This document shows, piece after piece, positions 1 through 8,606 of a stretch of 64,000 nt of DNA; the stretch's first letter is position 1; each line of letters opens with the position of its first letter. The DNA lies in NCBI RefSeq assembly GCF_003116135.1, contig NZ_PDOA01000017.1:1-64000 (forward strand), given 5' to 3'. Below the pieces are notes generated by a model. That model was not told where the DNA came from and did no database searches. It saw only the letters and a program-made list of their open reading frames with translations. Made by a program: the position numbers and the translations under genes. This DNA comes from Teichococcus aestuarii (GTDB lineage: Bacteria; Pseudomonadota; Alphaproteobacteria; Acetobacterales; Acetobacteraceae).

Positions 1-108
1 CGCTGGCGTCGCCTGGTCCGTGACTACGAGCGCCGCTCCGACGTCTCCGAAGCCATGATCCACGTCGGCATGGGCGCGCTCCTCATCAGGCGCATCGCCC
101 ACCCATGA
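1..108 (+). pseudogene. IS5-family transposase, C-terminal fragment (cut by window edge)
   Basis: An open frame enters from the left edge and ends at TGA 106-108, giving 35 residues that finish DVSEAMIHVGMGALLIRR and then IAHP. This is the typical tail of DDE transposases of IS5-family elements common in Acetobacteraceae. The catalytic residues lie outside the window, so whether the gene is intact cannot be judged. It points towards dps, which lies on the opposite strand only 18 bases further on. Identification rests on recognising the C-terminal motif. Confidence 0.7.
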
Positions 109-126
109 CCATTCTCAAACGGGCAC
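109..126. mobile_element. Probable right end of the IS element
   Basis: These 18 bases separate the transposase stop from the dps stop codon. Read outside-in they run GTGCCCGTTTGAGA, a plausible terminal inverted repeat, although the left partner is outside the window. IS5-group elements often duplicate a TNA trinucleotide. The adjacent TTA at 127-129 would fit and is itself the complement of the dps TAA stop. The exact boundary is inferred. Confidence 0.45.
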
Positions 127-609
127 TTACTTGTCGAGATGCGCTTCCAGCATCCACAGCTTCTTGTCCAGGTCGCGGGACAGGCCGGTCAGCAGGTCGG
201 CCGTGTCGGCATCGCCCGCCTCGTCGGTGGCGTCGATCCCCTCGCGCACGGACTTGGCGAGGTTGGCGAAGCGGTCGGCCAGCTCCTTCACATGCTCCAT
301 GCTGGCCGTGGTGTGCTGCGGGTAGGCCGGCAGGCGGGTCTTCTCGCCCACCAGCTGGCTGGTGCCGTCCGGCGTGCCGCCGATCTGCACCAGGCGCTCG
401 GCCACCTCGTCGGCGGTGGCGAAGAGCTCGTTGTAGAAGCCCTCCAGCATGGTGTGCAGGCCAATGAAGTTGGAGCCGCGCAGGGTCCAGTGCGCCATGC
501 GCACGCAGTTGGTCAGGTCGATGGTGTCGACCAGCGTGCCGTTCAGCACGTTCACGGACACCTTCTTGGCGTTCTCGCCCAGATCATTGCGGGTGGCGCG
601 CAGGCTCAT
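127..609 (-). CDS. dps: Dps family DNA-binding ferritin-like protein
   Basis: 160-residue protein of normal Dps length. Dps forms dodecamers that oxidise and store iron and coat DNA under starvation or peroxide stress. Visible family marks are the AHWTLRG segment with the ferroxidase histidine, then GLHTMLEGFYNEL and ADEVAER. The start is ATG 607-609 because AGGAGA lies just upstream; an in-frame extension of 28 residues back to 693 has no such support. The stop TAA lies next to the IS end, so transcription beyond dps runs straight into the IS element. The coding sequence itself looks intact. Confidence 0.95.
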   Translation of the reverse strand: MSLRATRNDLGENAKKVSVNVLNGTLVDTIDLTNCVRMAHWTLRGSNFIGLHTMLEGFYNELFATADEVAERLVQIGGTPDGTSQLVGEKTRLPAYPQHTTASMEHVKELADRFANLAKSVREGIDATDEAGDADTADLLTGLSRDLDKKLWMLEAHLDK

Positions 610-695
610 GGTTTGGTTCTCCTGTTCGGCGCGGGTAACGCTGAAGCTTGTGTGGGGTTGCCGGGGGCGGCTGTCAGCCCCGCTTCCCGCCAATT

Positions 696-2309
696 CTAGA
701 GGGACTGGTGGATATAGCGCGCGCTCTCGGGGCCGGTTTCACCCCGGTGCAGAACCGCGGCGCGGGCGATGGCGGCATGGTCGGCCGGCTGCAGGCGGTC
801 ATTCTCGCGCAGATGTTCCGTCCAACTGCCCACCGACCACACCTCCACCCACAACTCGGGGTGCGCGACATCCTCGTAGAGCCGCCAGGAGAGCGCCCCG
901 CTGCGCAGCCGGGCGCGGCGCAGATCGGCCATGGCGGCGAGGAAGGCGGCCCGGTCGGCGGGGTCGATGCGGTAGCGGACCATCTCCAGCACCTGGCCGC
1001 GGTCCTGCGCCAGGAGGGGCGCCAGCTCGGCGGCCGGCGCCTCGGGCTGCGGCATGGCGGGGCTGGCCACCTCGGCGGGGCCGGGCTGGTCCAGCCGCCA
1101 GCGGCGCATCGCCAGCGCCGCCGCGGCGCCACAGGCGCCGAAGCCCCACAGCGCCCAGCCCACCCCGACCAGCGTGCCCACCCAGCCGGCGAGCGCCGAG
1201 CCGAAGGCCAGCGCGCCGAAGAAGGAGAGCTGGTAGATGCCGATGGCGCGCGCCCGCACCCAGGCGGGCGATGAGAGCTGCGCCGCCGCCTGCAGGGTGC
1301 TGGCGGCGCCGATCCAGGCCGCGCCGTAGAGCAGCATGCCGAGCCCCGCCGCCGCCCAGCCGCCCAGGGCCAGGCGCGGCGCGAGGCCGAGCAGCAGCAG
1401 CGCGCCGGAGGCGAGCAGCGAGGCCGCCATCACCAGCCCGCCACGGTCCAGCCGGGCGCGGGCGCGCGGCAGCAGCAGCCCGCCGCCCACGGCGCCGACG
1501 CCCATGGCCGCCAGCAGCAGGCCGAAGGCCTCGGGCCCCAGCCCCAGCCCCTCGCGCACCAGCAGCGGCAGCAGCCCCCACATGGCGGCGCCGAAGAAGA
1601 AGAACACCACCGCCCGCAGGATGATGACCCGCAGCGCCGGCGAGGCGCCGACGAAGCGCACCCCGGCGCGCATGGCGGAGAGGAAGTGCTCCTTGGGCAG
1701 CCGGCTGGCCGGCGCCTCCCGCCGCCACAGCACCAGCGCCACGATGAGGATGAGGAAGCAGAAGGCGTTGAAGGCGAAGGCCGCCTGGGTGCCGGCGAGG
1801 CCGATGATGAAGCCTCCCAGCGCCGGCCCCACGGCGCGCGCCAGGTTGAAGCCGATGCCGTTGAGCACGATGGCCTGGGTGAGGTCGGCGCGCGGCACCA
1901 GCTCCGGCGTGGTGGCGGCCCAGGCGGGGAAGTTCATCGCGCTGCCGGCGCCGATGGCGAAGGTGAGCGCCAGCAGCCCCCACGGCCCCAGCAGGCCCAG
2001 CGCCGTGAGGATGCAGAGGAGCAGGCCCATGGCGCACATCCAGGCCTGGGCGAAGATCAGGTAGCGGCGGCGGTCCACGATGTCGGCCATGGCGCCCGAT
2101 GGCAGCGCCAGCAGGAAGACCGGCAGCATCGAGGCCGCCTGCACCAGGCTGACCATGATGGGCGAGGGGGCGAGGCTGGTCATCAGCCAGCCTGCGCCGG
2201 TGTTCTGCACCCACATGCCGGTGTTGCTGGCCAGGTTGGCCAGCCAGAGCAGCCGGAAGGCCGGGTGGCGGAGCGGCGTGAAGGCGGAGGGCGGAGTCGG
2301 TTGGGGCAT
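696..2309 (-). CDS. MFS transporter (MFS_3/EntS-like) with C-terminal ABM-like domain
   Basis: 537 residues. Residues about 10-405 form a 12-helix major facilitator of the enterobactin-exporter type, with ASNTGMWVQNTGAGWL near the start and DIVDRRR in the 2-3 loop. From about residue 430 a soluble tail resembles antibiotic-biosynthesis-monooxygenase/dimeric alpha-beta barrel proteins (VRYRIDPADRAAF, LYEDVAHPELWVEVW). This two-part architecture is common in proteobacterial MFS_3 proteins, probably small-molecule efflux; substrate unknown. ATG 2309 was chosen over TTG 2321; neither has a strong ribosome site. It stands alone between dps and the ketopantoate reductase, all on the minus strand. 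Confidence 0.88.
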   Translation of the reverse strand: MPQPTPPSAFTPLRHPAFRLLWLANLASNTGMWVQNTGAGWLMTSLAPSPIMVSLVQAASMLPVFLLALPSGAMADIVDRRRYLIFAQAWMCAMGLLLCILTALGLLGPWGLLALTFAIGAGSAMNFPAWAATTPELVPRADLTQAIVLNGIGFNLARAVGPALGGFIIGLAGTQAAFAFNAFCFLILIVALVLWRREAPASRLPKEHFLSAMRAGVRFVGASPALRVIILRAVVFFFFGAAMWGLLPLLVREGLGLGPEAFGLLLAAMGVGAVGGGLLLPRARARLDRGGLVMAASLLASGALLLLGLAPRLALGGWAAAGLGMLLYGAAWIGAASTLQAAAQLSSPAWVRARAIGIYQLSFFGALAFGSALAGWVGTLVGVGWALWGFGACGAAAALAMRRWRLDQPGPAEVASPAMPQPEAPAAELAPLLAQDRGQVLEMVRYRIDPADRAAFLAAMADLRRARLRSGALSWRLYEDVAHPELWVEVWSVGSWTEHLRENDRLQPADHAAIARAAVLHRGETGPESARYIHQSL

Positions 2310-2519
2310 GGTGGGGGGCAAGCTGCCTCAATACCCCCCGGGGGGGCGTGACTGTTTGGTCATCTGCGCGCGACCGGCGGGATACACGAGGAAACGTTCA
2401 TTTCCGGAAAAGGGCTCCGAGAAATCATCGCCGGCCTGGCGGCGCCCCGGCGGGGAGCGCCATGCCAGGCTGGCAAGGCCTCCCGGCTTCGTTTTTCCCG
2501 GACCGGAGGACGCTTTCCG

Positions 2520-3443
2520 TCAGGCGAAGTCCCGCTCGCGCTGGCGCACCAGGGCGGTGATGGTGGCGTTCACCGGCGCCGCGCGCCCGGCCAGCGCCGC
2601 CTCGCGCGGGATGGCGCCGTTGATGGCGTCGATCTCGCTGCGGCGGCGGGCCCGGTGGTCGAGCAGCAGGGAAGGGCGGGCATTGGGGATCTTGCGGCCG
2701 AAGGCGGTGATGTGCGCCACCGGGTCCTCCACCGAGAGGCGAACGCCGCGCGCCTTCGCCACTTCCCATGCCTCCACCCCGCAGGCGCGGGCGGTGGGCC
2801 ACAGGTCCTCGTCCGCCATCACCTCGCCGATGGTCAGGCCGGTCAGCGCGCAGATCCCGGAGAAGGTGACGTTGCAGATCAGCTTCTCCCAGGTGAGGGC
2901 CTGGATGTCGTCGCAGGCCTCGGCGCGGAAGCCGGCGCCGCGCCACATCGCGGCGATGGCCGCGAGGCGCGGCGTCGCCGGCCCGTCCAGCTCGCCGATG
3001 CGCACCACCTCCATGCCGTTGTGGTGGGCGTGGCCCGGCCCCTTCAGCGAGGCGCCGAAGCCCCCGGCGATGCCCGCCACCACCCGGTCCTGCCCCAGCG
3101 CCCCGGCCAGCACGGCGCTGCTGCCGAGGCCGTTCTGGATGGTCAGCACCGTGGTCTCCGGCCCCAGCAGGGGCGGGATGGCGCGGGCGGCGGTGGCCAC
3201 GTCCCGCGCCTTGGTGGCGAGGATCACCAGATCCACCGGCGCCTGGCCCTCGGTGGAGGTGGCGGCGGCGAGGCGCACGGTGCGCTCGCCCGAGGCGCCC
3301 TCCAGCCGCAGCCCGTCGCGGTTCATCGCATCGACATGCGCGCCCCAGGAATCGATGGCCAGCACATCGTGCCCCGCGGCGGCGAACAGCCCGGCATAGA
3401 CCGAGCCCATGGCGCCGCAGCCCAGGATGGCGATTCGTGACAT
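2520..3443 (-). CDS. panE: 2-dehydropantoate 2-reductase (ketopantoate reductase) family
   Basis: 307 residues. NADPH-dependent reduction of ketopantoate to pantoate is the classical family activity, although many paralogues act on other 2-keto acids. The N-terminal Rossmann motif is ILGCGAMGSVYAG. The ApbA C-terminal domain carries the catalytic lysine in TWEKLICNVTFSG and the later SEIDAINGAI segment with the conserved Glu and Asn. ATG 3443 is preceded by GGAGGG, so the ten-residue upstream extension is unlikely. It is separated by 57 bases from the next minus-strand gene. No other pantothenate genes are nearby, so the physiological substrate is uncertain. Confidence 0.88.
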   Translation of the reverse strand: MSRIAILGCGAMGSVYAGLFAAAGHDVLAIDSWGAHVDAMNRDGLRLEGASGERTVRLAAATSTEGQAPVDLVILATKARDVATAARAIPPLLGPETTVLTIQNGLGSSAVLAGALGQDRVVAGIAGGFGASLKGPGHAHHNGMEVVRIGELDGPATPRLAAIAAMWRGAGFRAEACDDIQALTWEKLICNVTFSGICALTGLTIGEVMADEDLWPTARACGVEAWEVAKARGVRLSVEDPVAHITAFGRKIPNARPSLLLDHRARRRSEIDAINGAIPREAALAGRAAPVNATITALVRQRERDFA

Positions 3444-3500
3444 GCATTCCCTCCGTCGCGGCGCCTCTGCCACGCCGGAGGTCCGGTCATGCGGGTGCCG

Positions 3501-4073
3501 TCAGGGGGCAAGCCTTCCCCGCTTCAGCGCCGCCACGCAAGCCTCGAAGCCCTCAAGCGCCTGCCAGCGGCGCGCCTCCGGCACCTCCCGCGCGACGAGG
3601 ATGCCGCCCGCGGCGACGATGCCGCCATCGATCATCAGGTTGTCGTGGCAGCCGAAATCCTCCAGCGCCAGCCCCTCGGCATCGGCCCAGCCGCCCCCGG
3701 GGCCCGGCCGCAGCCCGGCGCCCAGGAAGTGCCGCGTGCGCTGGGTGAAGCCCTGGCCGCTGTTGCTGTAGCCCGCCACCGGCCGCCCCAGCGCCCGCAT
3801 GAAGCCCAGCTCGTACACCGTGCCGGCATCGGCCGAGGGGCCGCGGAAGGGGGTGAGGTTGGCCACCAGCGCGTCGCAGGCGCGGATATGCGCCTCGTTG
3901 CGGAGATAGATCTCCAGCCAGCGGCTGTCCGCTGCGTCGGCGGCGGCGCTCTCGATGGGGTCGGTCGGGAAGACGCCTTCCGCGCCGTGGCGGGCGCAGA
4001 TGGCCTTCTTGGCGGCGGCGATGGCGGAGGCGTCGGGGAGGAAGACATCGGGTCCGGCGAGGTAGATGCGCAT
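3501..4073 (-). CDS. Nucleoside 2-deoxyribosyltransferase family protein
   Basis: 190 residues starting [11 protein letters not shown], the canonical opening of nucleoside 2-deoxyribosyltransferase/TIR-like nucleoside hydrolases. Further family features are the central [19 protein letters not shown] stretch and the [13 protein letters not shown] helix with the probable catalytic glutamate. It should cleave or exchange N-glycosidic bonds of deoxynucleosides or a related nucleotide by-product. ATG 4073 was chosen over an upstream TTG because it begins the core fold directly. It lies 49 bases downstream of otsA on the same strand, so co-transcription is possible without an obvious functional link. 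Confidence 0.85.
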   Translation of the reverse strand: MRIYLAGPDVFLPDASAIAAAKKAICARHGAEGVFPTDPIESAAADAADSRWLEIYLRNEAHIRACDALVANLTPFRGPSADAGTVYELGFMRALGRPVAGYSNSGQGFTQRTRHFLGAGLRPGPGGGWADAEGLALEDFGCHDNLMIDGGIVAAGGILVAREVPEARRWQALEGFEACVAALKRGRLAP

Positions 4074-4122
4074 GGCGCGCAATCTGCCCCGGCCGGGCCC
4101 GGCTGGCCAGGAGCGGCGCGCC

Positions 4123-5541
4123 TCAGGCGGCGTCCAGCGCCCGGGGCGGCAGGGCGTGCAGGTCGCCCACGAAGCGGTCGCGCCAGCGCTCCAGGCTGTT
4201 GTGGCGCATCACCTTCAGCATGGCGGCGTGGCGCTCGCGCCGCTCTGCCAGCGGCATGGCCAGCGCCCGGGCCAGGGCATCGGCCACGCCAGCCTCGTCA
4301 TGCGGGTTCACCAGCAGGGCGGCATCCAACTCCCGCGCGGCCCCGGCGAATTGCGAGAGCACCAGCACGCCCGGATCGGCCGGGTCCTGCGCCGAGACGT
4401 ATTCCTTGGCGACGAGGTTCATGCCGTCCCGCAGCGGCGTCACCAGCCCGACGCGGGCGGCGGCGTAGAGCGGCATCAGGGCGCGGCGGGGGAAGGAGCG
4501 GTTCAGGTAGCGCAGCGGCGTCCAGTCGAGGTCGGCGAAGCGGCCGTTGATGCGGCCCGCCTCGCCCTCCAACTCCCGCCGGATGGCCTGATAGGCCTCC
4601 ACATCGGTGCGGGAGGGCGGCGCGATCTGCAAATACTCCACCTGCCGGTGCCATTCCGGGTGCTTCGCCAGGAAGCGCTCATAGGCGGCGAAGCGCTGGC
4701 GCAGCCCCTTGGAGTAGTCGAGCCGCTCCACGCTCATCATCAGCGCCCGCCCGGCGAGGCCGGAGCGGAGTGCCGCGAGCTGCGGCTGGTCCGCGCCCGC
4801 CACCGCCTCGGCCCGCAGCGCATCGACATCCACGCCGATCGGGTAGACGCCGGTGCGGATCTGGCGGCCCTCGGCGGCCAGCAGCCCGCCCTCCAGCGCC
4901 GTGCCGCCCAGCTCGCGGCAGACATAGTCGGCGAAGGCGGTGCGGTCGGCCTCGGTCTGGAAGCCGATTAGGTCGTACTGGCAGAGGGCGCGCACCAGCT
5001 CGGCATGGACCGGCACGGTCATCAGCACGGAGGGCGCCGGGAAGGGGGTGTGCAGGAAGATGCCGATGCTGTTGCGCAGGCCGAGCGCCCGCAGCGCCCC
5101 CGCCAGGCAGAGCAGATGGAAGTCGTGCGCCCAGATGACGTCGTCCGGCGCCACGAGGTCGGCCAGGTGGCGGGCGAAATGGGCGTTGACGCGGCGGTAG
5201 CCCTCGAACTCCGCCCAGTCGAAGCGGGCGAGGCCGGTCTGGTTGTGCAGGATCGGCCAGAGCGTGCCGTTGGCGAAGCCGCGGTAGTAGTCGTCGTAGT
5301 CCCGCTGCGTCAGGTCGGTGGTGTAGAGGGTGACGGGGCCGCTGCGCGCCACGGCGGGCGGCAGGCCGGGCGGCAGGCTCTCGGGCGGCACCACATCCGG
5401 CACCGTCTGGCCGGACCAGCCGAACCACAGCCCGCCGGTGTGGCGCAGCGCGTCCATCACGCCGGCCGCCAGGCCGCCGGCGGTGGCCTCGCCCTCGTTG
5501 ATCGGGGCGACACGGTTGGAAACCACGACCAGTCGCGACAT
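4123..5541 (-). CDS. otsA: Trehalose-6-phosphate synthase (GT20)
   Basis: 472 residues, standard OtsA length. It transfers glucose from UDP-glucose to glucose-6-phosphate. Motifs include VVVSNRVAP at the N-terminus, [27 protein letters not shown] and the sugar-nucleotide site [13 protein letters not shown] 5541 follows GAGGGGA at good spacing. It begins 12 bases after the ABC exporter stop, so the two form an operon. No trehalose-6-phosphate phosphatase (OtsB) is fused or adjacent, unlike many osmoprotection operons. Confidence 0.95.
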   Translation of the reverse strand: MSRLVVVSNRVAPINEGEATAGGLAAGVMDALRHTGGLWFGWSGQTVPDVVPPESLPPGLPPAVARSGPVTLYTTDLTQRDYDDYYRGFANGTLWPILHNQTGLARFDWAEFEGYRRVNAHFARHLADLVAPDDVIWAHDFHLLCLAGALRALGLRNSIGIFLHTPFPAPSVLMTVPVHAELVRALCQYDLIGFQTEADRTAFADYVCRELGGTALEGGLLAAEGRQIRTGVYPIGVDVDALRAEAVAGADQPQLAALRSGLAGRALMMSVERLDYSKGLRQRFAAYERFLAKHPEWHRQVEYLQIAPPSRTDVEAYQAIRRELEGEAGRINGRFADLDWTPLRYLNRSFPRRALMPLYAAARVGLVTPLRDGMNLVAKEYVSAQDPADPGVLVLSQFAGAARELDAALLVNPHDEAGVADALARALAMPLAERRERHAAMLKVMRHNSLERWRDRFVGDLHALPPRALDAA

Positions 5542-5553
5542 GCGCGCTTCCCC

Positions 5554-7332
5554 TCACGCCGCCTCCGGCAGCTCCGGCAGGTTCCCGGAGTGCTGCTGGC
5601 GCAGCAATTCGCGATACGGTCCGTGGCGGCGGGCCAGCTCCGACGGAGGGCCGTCCTCCACGATCCGGCCGTGATTCATCACGATGATTCTGTCGAAATT
5701 TTGCAGGGTCGACAGGCGGTGCGCGATGGCGATGACGGTGCGGCCGCGCATCAGGCTGTCGAGCGCCGCCTGGATGGCGCGCTCACTCTCGCTGTCCAGC
5801 GCCGAGGTGGCCTCGTCGAGCAGCAGGATGGGCGTGTCCTTCAGCAGCGCGCGGGCGATGGCCAGGCGCTGCCGCTGCCCGCCCGAGAGCTTGACGCCAC
5901 GGTTGCCCACCACCGTGTCGAACCCCTCCGGCAGCGCCTCGATGAAGGCGCGGCAATGCGCCATCTCGGCGGCGCGCAGCACCTCCTCGTCCGTCGCGTC
6001 GGGGCGGCCGTAGCGGATGTTCTCCCGCACCGTGCGGTGGAAGAGGGCGGTGTCCTGCGGCACCACGGCCAGCGCCGTGTGCAGGCTCTCCAGCGTGACG
6101 TCGCGCAGATCCTGCCCGTCGATCAGCACGCGGCCGGAATCGGGGTCGTAGAAGCGTTGCAGCAGGGCGAGAACGGTGGATTTGCCGGCGCCCGAGAAGC
6201 CCACCAGCCCGACTCGCTGGCCGGGCGGCACGGTGAGGTCCAGCCCGTCCAGCACCGTCGGGCGGTCCGGATAGGCGAAGTGCACCAATTCGAGCCGCAC
6301 CTCCCCCGCGCCGGGGAGGAGCGGCACGGCGCCGGGGCGGTCCTCCAGCGCGTGCGGCACCAGCAGCGCGCCGGTCGCCTCCTCCAGCCGGGCGAGCTGC
6401 TGGGTCAGTTCCACCAGCGCCACCGCGATGTCCCGCGTGCCGTGCAGGATGGTCAGCGACAGGGTGGCGAGCAGCGCCACGTCCCCCACCGAGGCCTGGC
6501 CGCGCTGCCAGAGCAGCAGGGCGGCGGCCAGCACGGCGCCCGCCATCAGCACGGTGAGCACGGCGTGGATCGTCCGCAGCTTCTCCATGTAGAGCAGGCT
6601 GCGCTGGTGGGCGCCGATCTCCTCGCCCACGGCCCCAGCGATGCGCGCCCGCTCGCGCAGCGTGGCGCCGAAGGCGCGCATGACGCCGATATTGCCCACC
6701 ACGTCCACCAGCTCGCCATCGATGGCGGCGGCGCTGTTGGCGTGCCGGCGGTGCAGTGCGGCGCCACGTCGCGCCAGCCGGTGCATCAGCAGGCCGATGG
6801 CCAGTGCCACGGCGGCCAGCGCCAGTGCCAGCGGCGGGTGGATGGCGCTGGTGAACAGGATGGCGCCGATCACCGCCGCGCTGGGCGGCACCACGTTCCA
6901 GGCGAGCGTGTTCTCCACCGTGAAGGCGGCCTGGGCGGTGGCGGAGACGCGGGCGGCGAGCGCCCCTGGCAGGCGGTCTGCGAAGTAGCCCGGGGTGTGG
7001 CCGGCGAGATGGGCGAAAAGGTCCTGCCGGATGTCGCCGGTGACGGCGGTGAAGCTGCGCGCCGCCGCCCAGCCGCCGACGCGCCAGAGCAGGTTGTCGG
7101 CCGCGATGATGGCGCAGAGCAGCGCGAAGGCCGGCCAGACGCTGCGCGCCGCCGCCTCCGGCCCCATCGCCACGATGTCGATGAGGTGCTTCAGCCCGTA
7201 TTGCGTGGAGATGGAGCACAGCACCGCCAGCAGCACGGCGCCGAACACCACCGCATGGCCGAGCGGCCGGCGCCGGGCGTAGCGGAAGAGGAAGCCGAAG
7301 GCGGAGGGGCGCGGCGCGCTCGGTGCGGTCAA
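5554..7332 (-). CDS. ABC transporter, fused permease/ATPase (MsbA-type exporter)
   Basis: 592 residues: an N-terminal six-helix ABC transmembrane domain to about residue 310, then a nucleotide-binding domain. Walker A is GFSGAGKST, the Q-loop region VVPQDTALF, the signature LSGGQRQR, Walker B ILLLDEATSAL and the switch histidine is in AHRLS. Half-transporters of this kind dimerise to export lipids, peptides or drugs. The start is TTG 7332 by default, since no ATG or GTG precedes the first helix; the ribosome site is weak. It is first in an operon with otsA. Substrate cannot be told from sequence. Confidence 0.9.
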   Translation of the reverse strand: MTAPSAPRPSAFGFLFRYARRRPLGHAVVFGAVLLAVLCSISTQYGLKHLIDIVAMGPEAAARSVWPAFALLCAIIAADNLLWRVGGWAAARSFTAVTGDIRQDLFAHLAGHTPGYFADRLPGALAARVSATAQAAFTVENTLAWNVVPPSAAVIGAILFTSAIHPPLALALAAVALAIGLLMHRLARRGAALHRRHANSAAAIDGELVDVVGNIGVMRAFGATLRERARIAGAVGEEIGAHQRSLLYMEKLRTIHAVLTVLMAGAVLAAALLLWQRGQASVGDVALLATLSLTILHGTRDIAVALVELTQQLARLEEATGALLVPHALEDRPGAVPLLPGAGEVRLELVHFAYPDRPTVLDGLDLTVPPGQRVGLVGFSGAGKSTVLALLQRFYDPDSGRVLIDGQDLRDVTLESLHTALAVVPQDTALFHRTVRENIRYGRPDATDEEVLRAAEMAHCRAFIEALPEGFDTVVGNRGVKLSGGQRQRLAIARALLKDTPILLLDEATSALDSESERAIQAALDSLMRGRTVIAIAHRLSTLQNFDRIIVMNHGRIVEDGPPSELARRHGPYRELLRQQHSGNLPELPEAA

Positions 7333-7463
7333 GGCAGCCTACTTTTCGCCATAATGGATTTGTATAACGCCAATGAAGTAAAGGCGCCGATAAATATTTT
7401 CAACGTTTTCGCGCCCGAACTCAAATAGAAGCTGTGATCTGCCTGAGAAAAGGGATCGCGTTC
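7333..7463. promoter_or_regulatory. AT-rich divergent promoter region (ABC/otsA versus glycosyltransferase)
   Basis: This 131-base spacer is strikingly AT-rich against its surroundings, with ATAATGGATTTGTATAAC and ATAAATATTTTCAACG runs. It separates two genes transcribed away from each other, so promoters for both should lie here. I could not settle on definite -35/-10 pairs. The glycosyltransferase ribosome site AAAAGGGA occupies 7448-7455. Confidence 0.5.
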
Positions 7464-8522
7464 ATGCGTATCGCGCAAATCTCGCCGCTGTTCGAGGCGG
7501 TGCCGCCCAAGTTGTATGGCGGCACGGAACGCGTCGTCTCCTCCCTCACCGAGGAACTGGTGGCCATGGGCCACGATGTCACCCTCTTCGCCAGCGGCGA
7601 TTCCGTCACCGCCGCGAAGCTTGCCGCGATGCGCGACCAGGCGCTGCGCCTCGACCCCACCGTGAAGGACTGGGTGGCGCACTACTACAAGATGGTCGAG
7701 CAGATCGCCCAGCGCGCCGGCGAGTTCGACGTCATCCACTCTCATATCGACTACTTCCCGCTCGGCCTGCTGGACCGGCAGCGCACGCCGTTCCTGACCA
7801 CCCTGCATGGTCGGCTCGACCTGCCGGAATTCAAGATGATCTACGAGACCTACGGGCACACGCCCTTCGTCTCGATCTCCGACAACCAGCGCCTGCCGAT
7901 CCCGAAGCTGAACTGGGCGCGCACCGTGCTGCACGGCATGCCGGCCGACCGGCTGACGCCGCAGCCCGTCGAGCAGAAATACTTCGCCTTCCTCGGCCGC
8001 GTCTCGCCGGAGAAGGGGCTGGACCGTGCCATCCGCATCGCCGCCCGCGCCGGGGTCAAGCTGAAGGTCGCCGCCAAGATCGACGACGCGGACCGCGCCT
8101 ACTACAACCGCGAGATCTCGCCGCTGATGAACCAGTCGCATGTCGAGTACATCGGCGAGATCAACGACAGCCAGAAGCCCGAGTTCCTCTCCGGCGCCCA
8201 TGCCCTGCTCTTCCCGATCGACTGGCCGGAGCCCTTCGGCCTCGTCATGATCGAGGCGATGGCCTGCGGCACGCCCGTCATCGCCATGCGCCGCGGCTCC
8301 GTGCCGGAGGTGATGGAGAACGGGCTGACCGGCTTCATCGTCGAGAACGAGGATGAGGCGGTGGCGGCCGTCGCGCGCATTCCGGAGCTGGACCGCGCCC
8401 GCATCCGCCAGCGCTTCGAGCAGCGCTTCACCGCCCGCCGCATGGCCGAGGACTATGTCTCGGTCTACGAGCAGCTGATCGAGGCGAACAAGAAGCCCCG
8501 CCTGCGGGCGGTCAACGTCTGA
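7464..8522 (+). CDS. GT4-family glycosyltransferase
   Basis: 352 residues with the GT-B fold of retaining GT4 enzymes: an N-terminal YGGTERVV acceptor-side loop, then FLGRVSPEKGLDRAI and EPFGLVMIEAMACGTPV, the nucleotide-sugar-binding E-x7-E region. It should transfer a sugar from a nucleotide donor; acceptor unknown. ATG 7464 is preceded by AAAAGGGA, whereas the upstream GTG 7434 would add ten unsupported residues. It diverges from the ABC-otsA operon and is followed by a hairpin terminator, so it is monocistronic. Confidence 0.9.
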   Translation: MRIAQISPLFEAVPPKLYGGTERVVSSLTEELVAMGHDVTLFASGDSVTAAKLAAMRDQALRLDPTVKDWVAHYYKMVEQIAQRAGEFDVIHSHIDYFPLGLLDRQRTPFLTTLHGRLDLPEFKMIYETYGHTPFVSISDNQRLPIPKLNWARTVLHGMPADRLTPQPVEQKYFAFLGRVSPEKGLDRAIRIAARAGVKLKVAAKIDDADRAYYNREISPLMNQSHVEYIGEINDSQKPEFLSGAHALLFPIDWPEPFGLVMIEAMACGTPVIAMRRGSVPEVMENGLTGFIVENEDEAVAAVARIPELDRARIRQRFEQRFTARRMAEDYVSVYEQLIEANKKPRLRAVNV

Positions 8523-8535
8523 CAGAAAAAAGAAA

Positions 8536-8559
8536 CCTGGGGGAAGGAATTCCCCCAGG
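8536..8559. terminator. Hairpin terminator between convergent genes
   Basis: A perfect 8-bp stem (CCTGGGGG / CCCCCAGG) encloses AAGGAATT. It is flanked by an A-run on the left and a T-rich TCTTCTTTC tract on the right, so it can serve the glycosyltransferase on plus and the ABC permease on minus. Confidence 0.75.
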
Positions 8560-8606
8560 CCCCCATCTTCTTTCTGCAAGGGCCGGCGGACGATGTCCGC
8601 CGGCCT

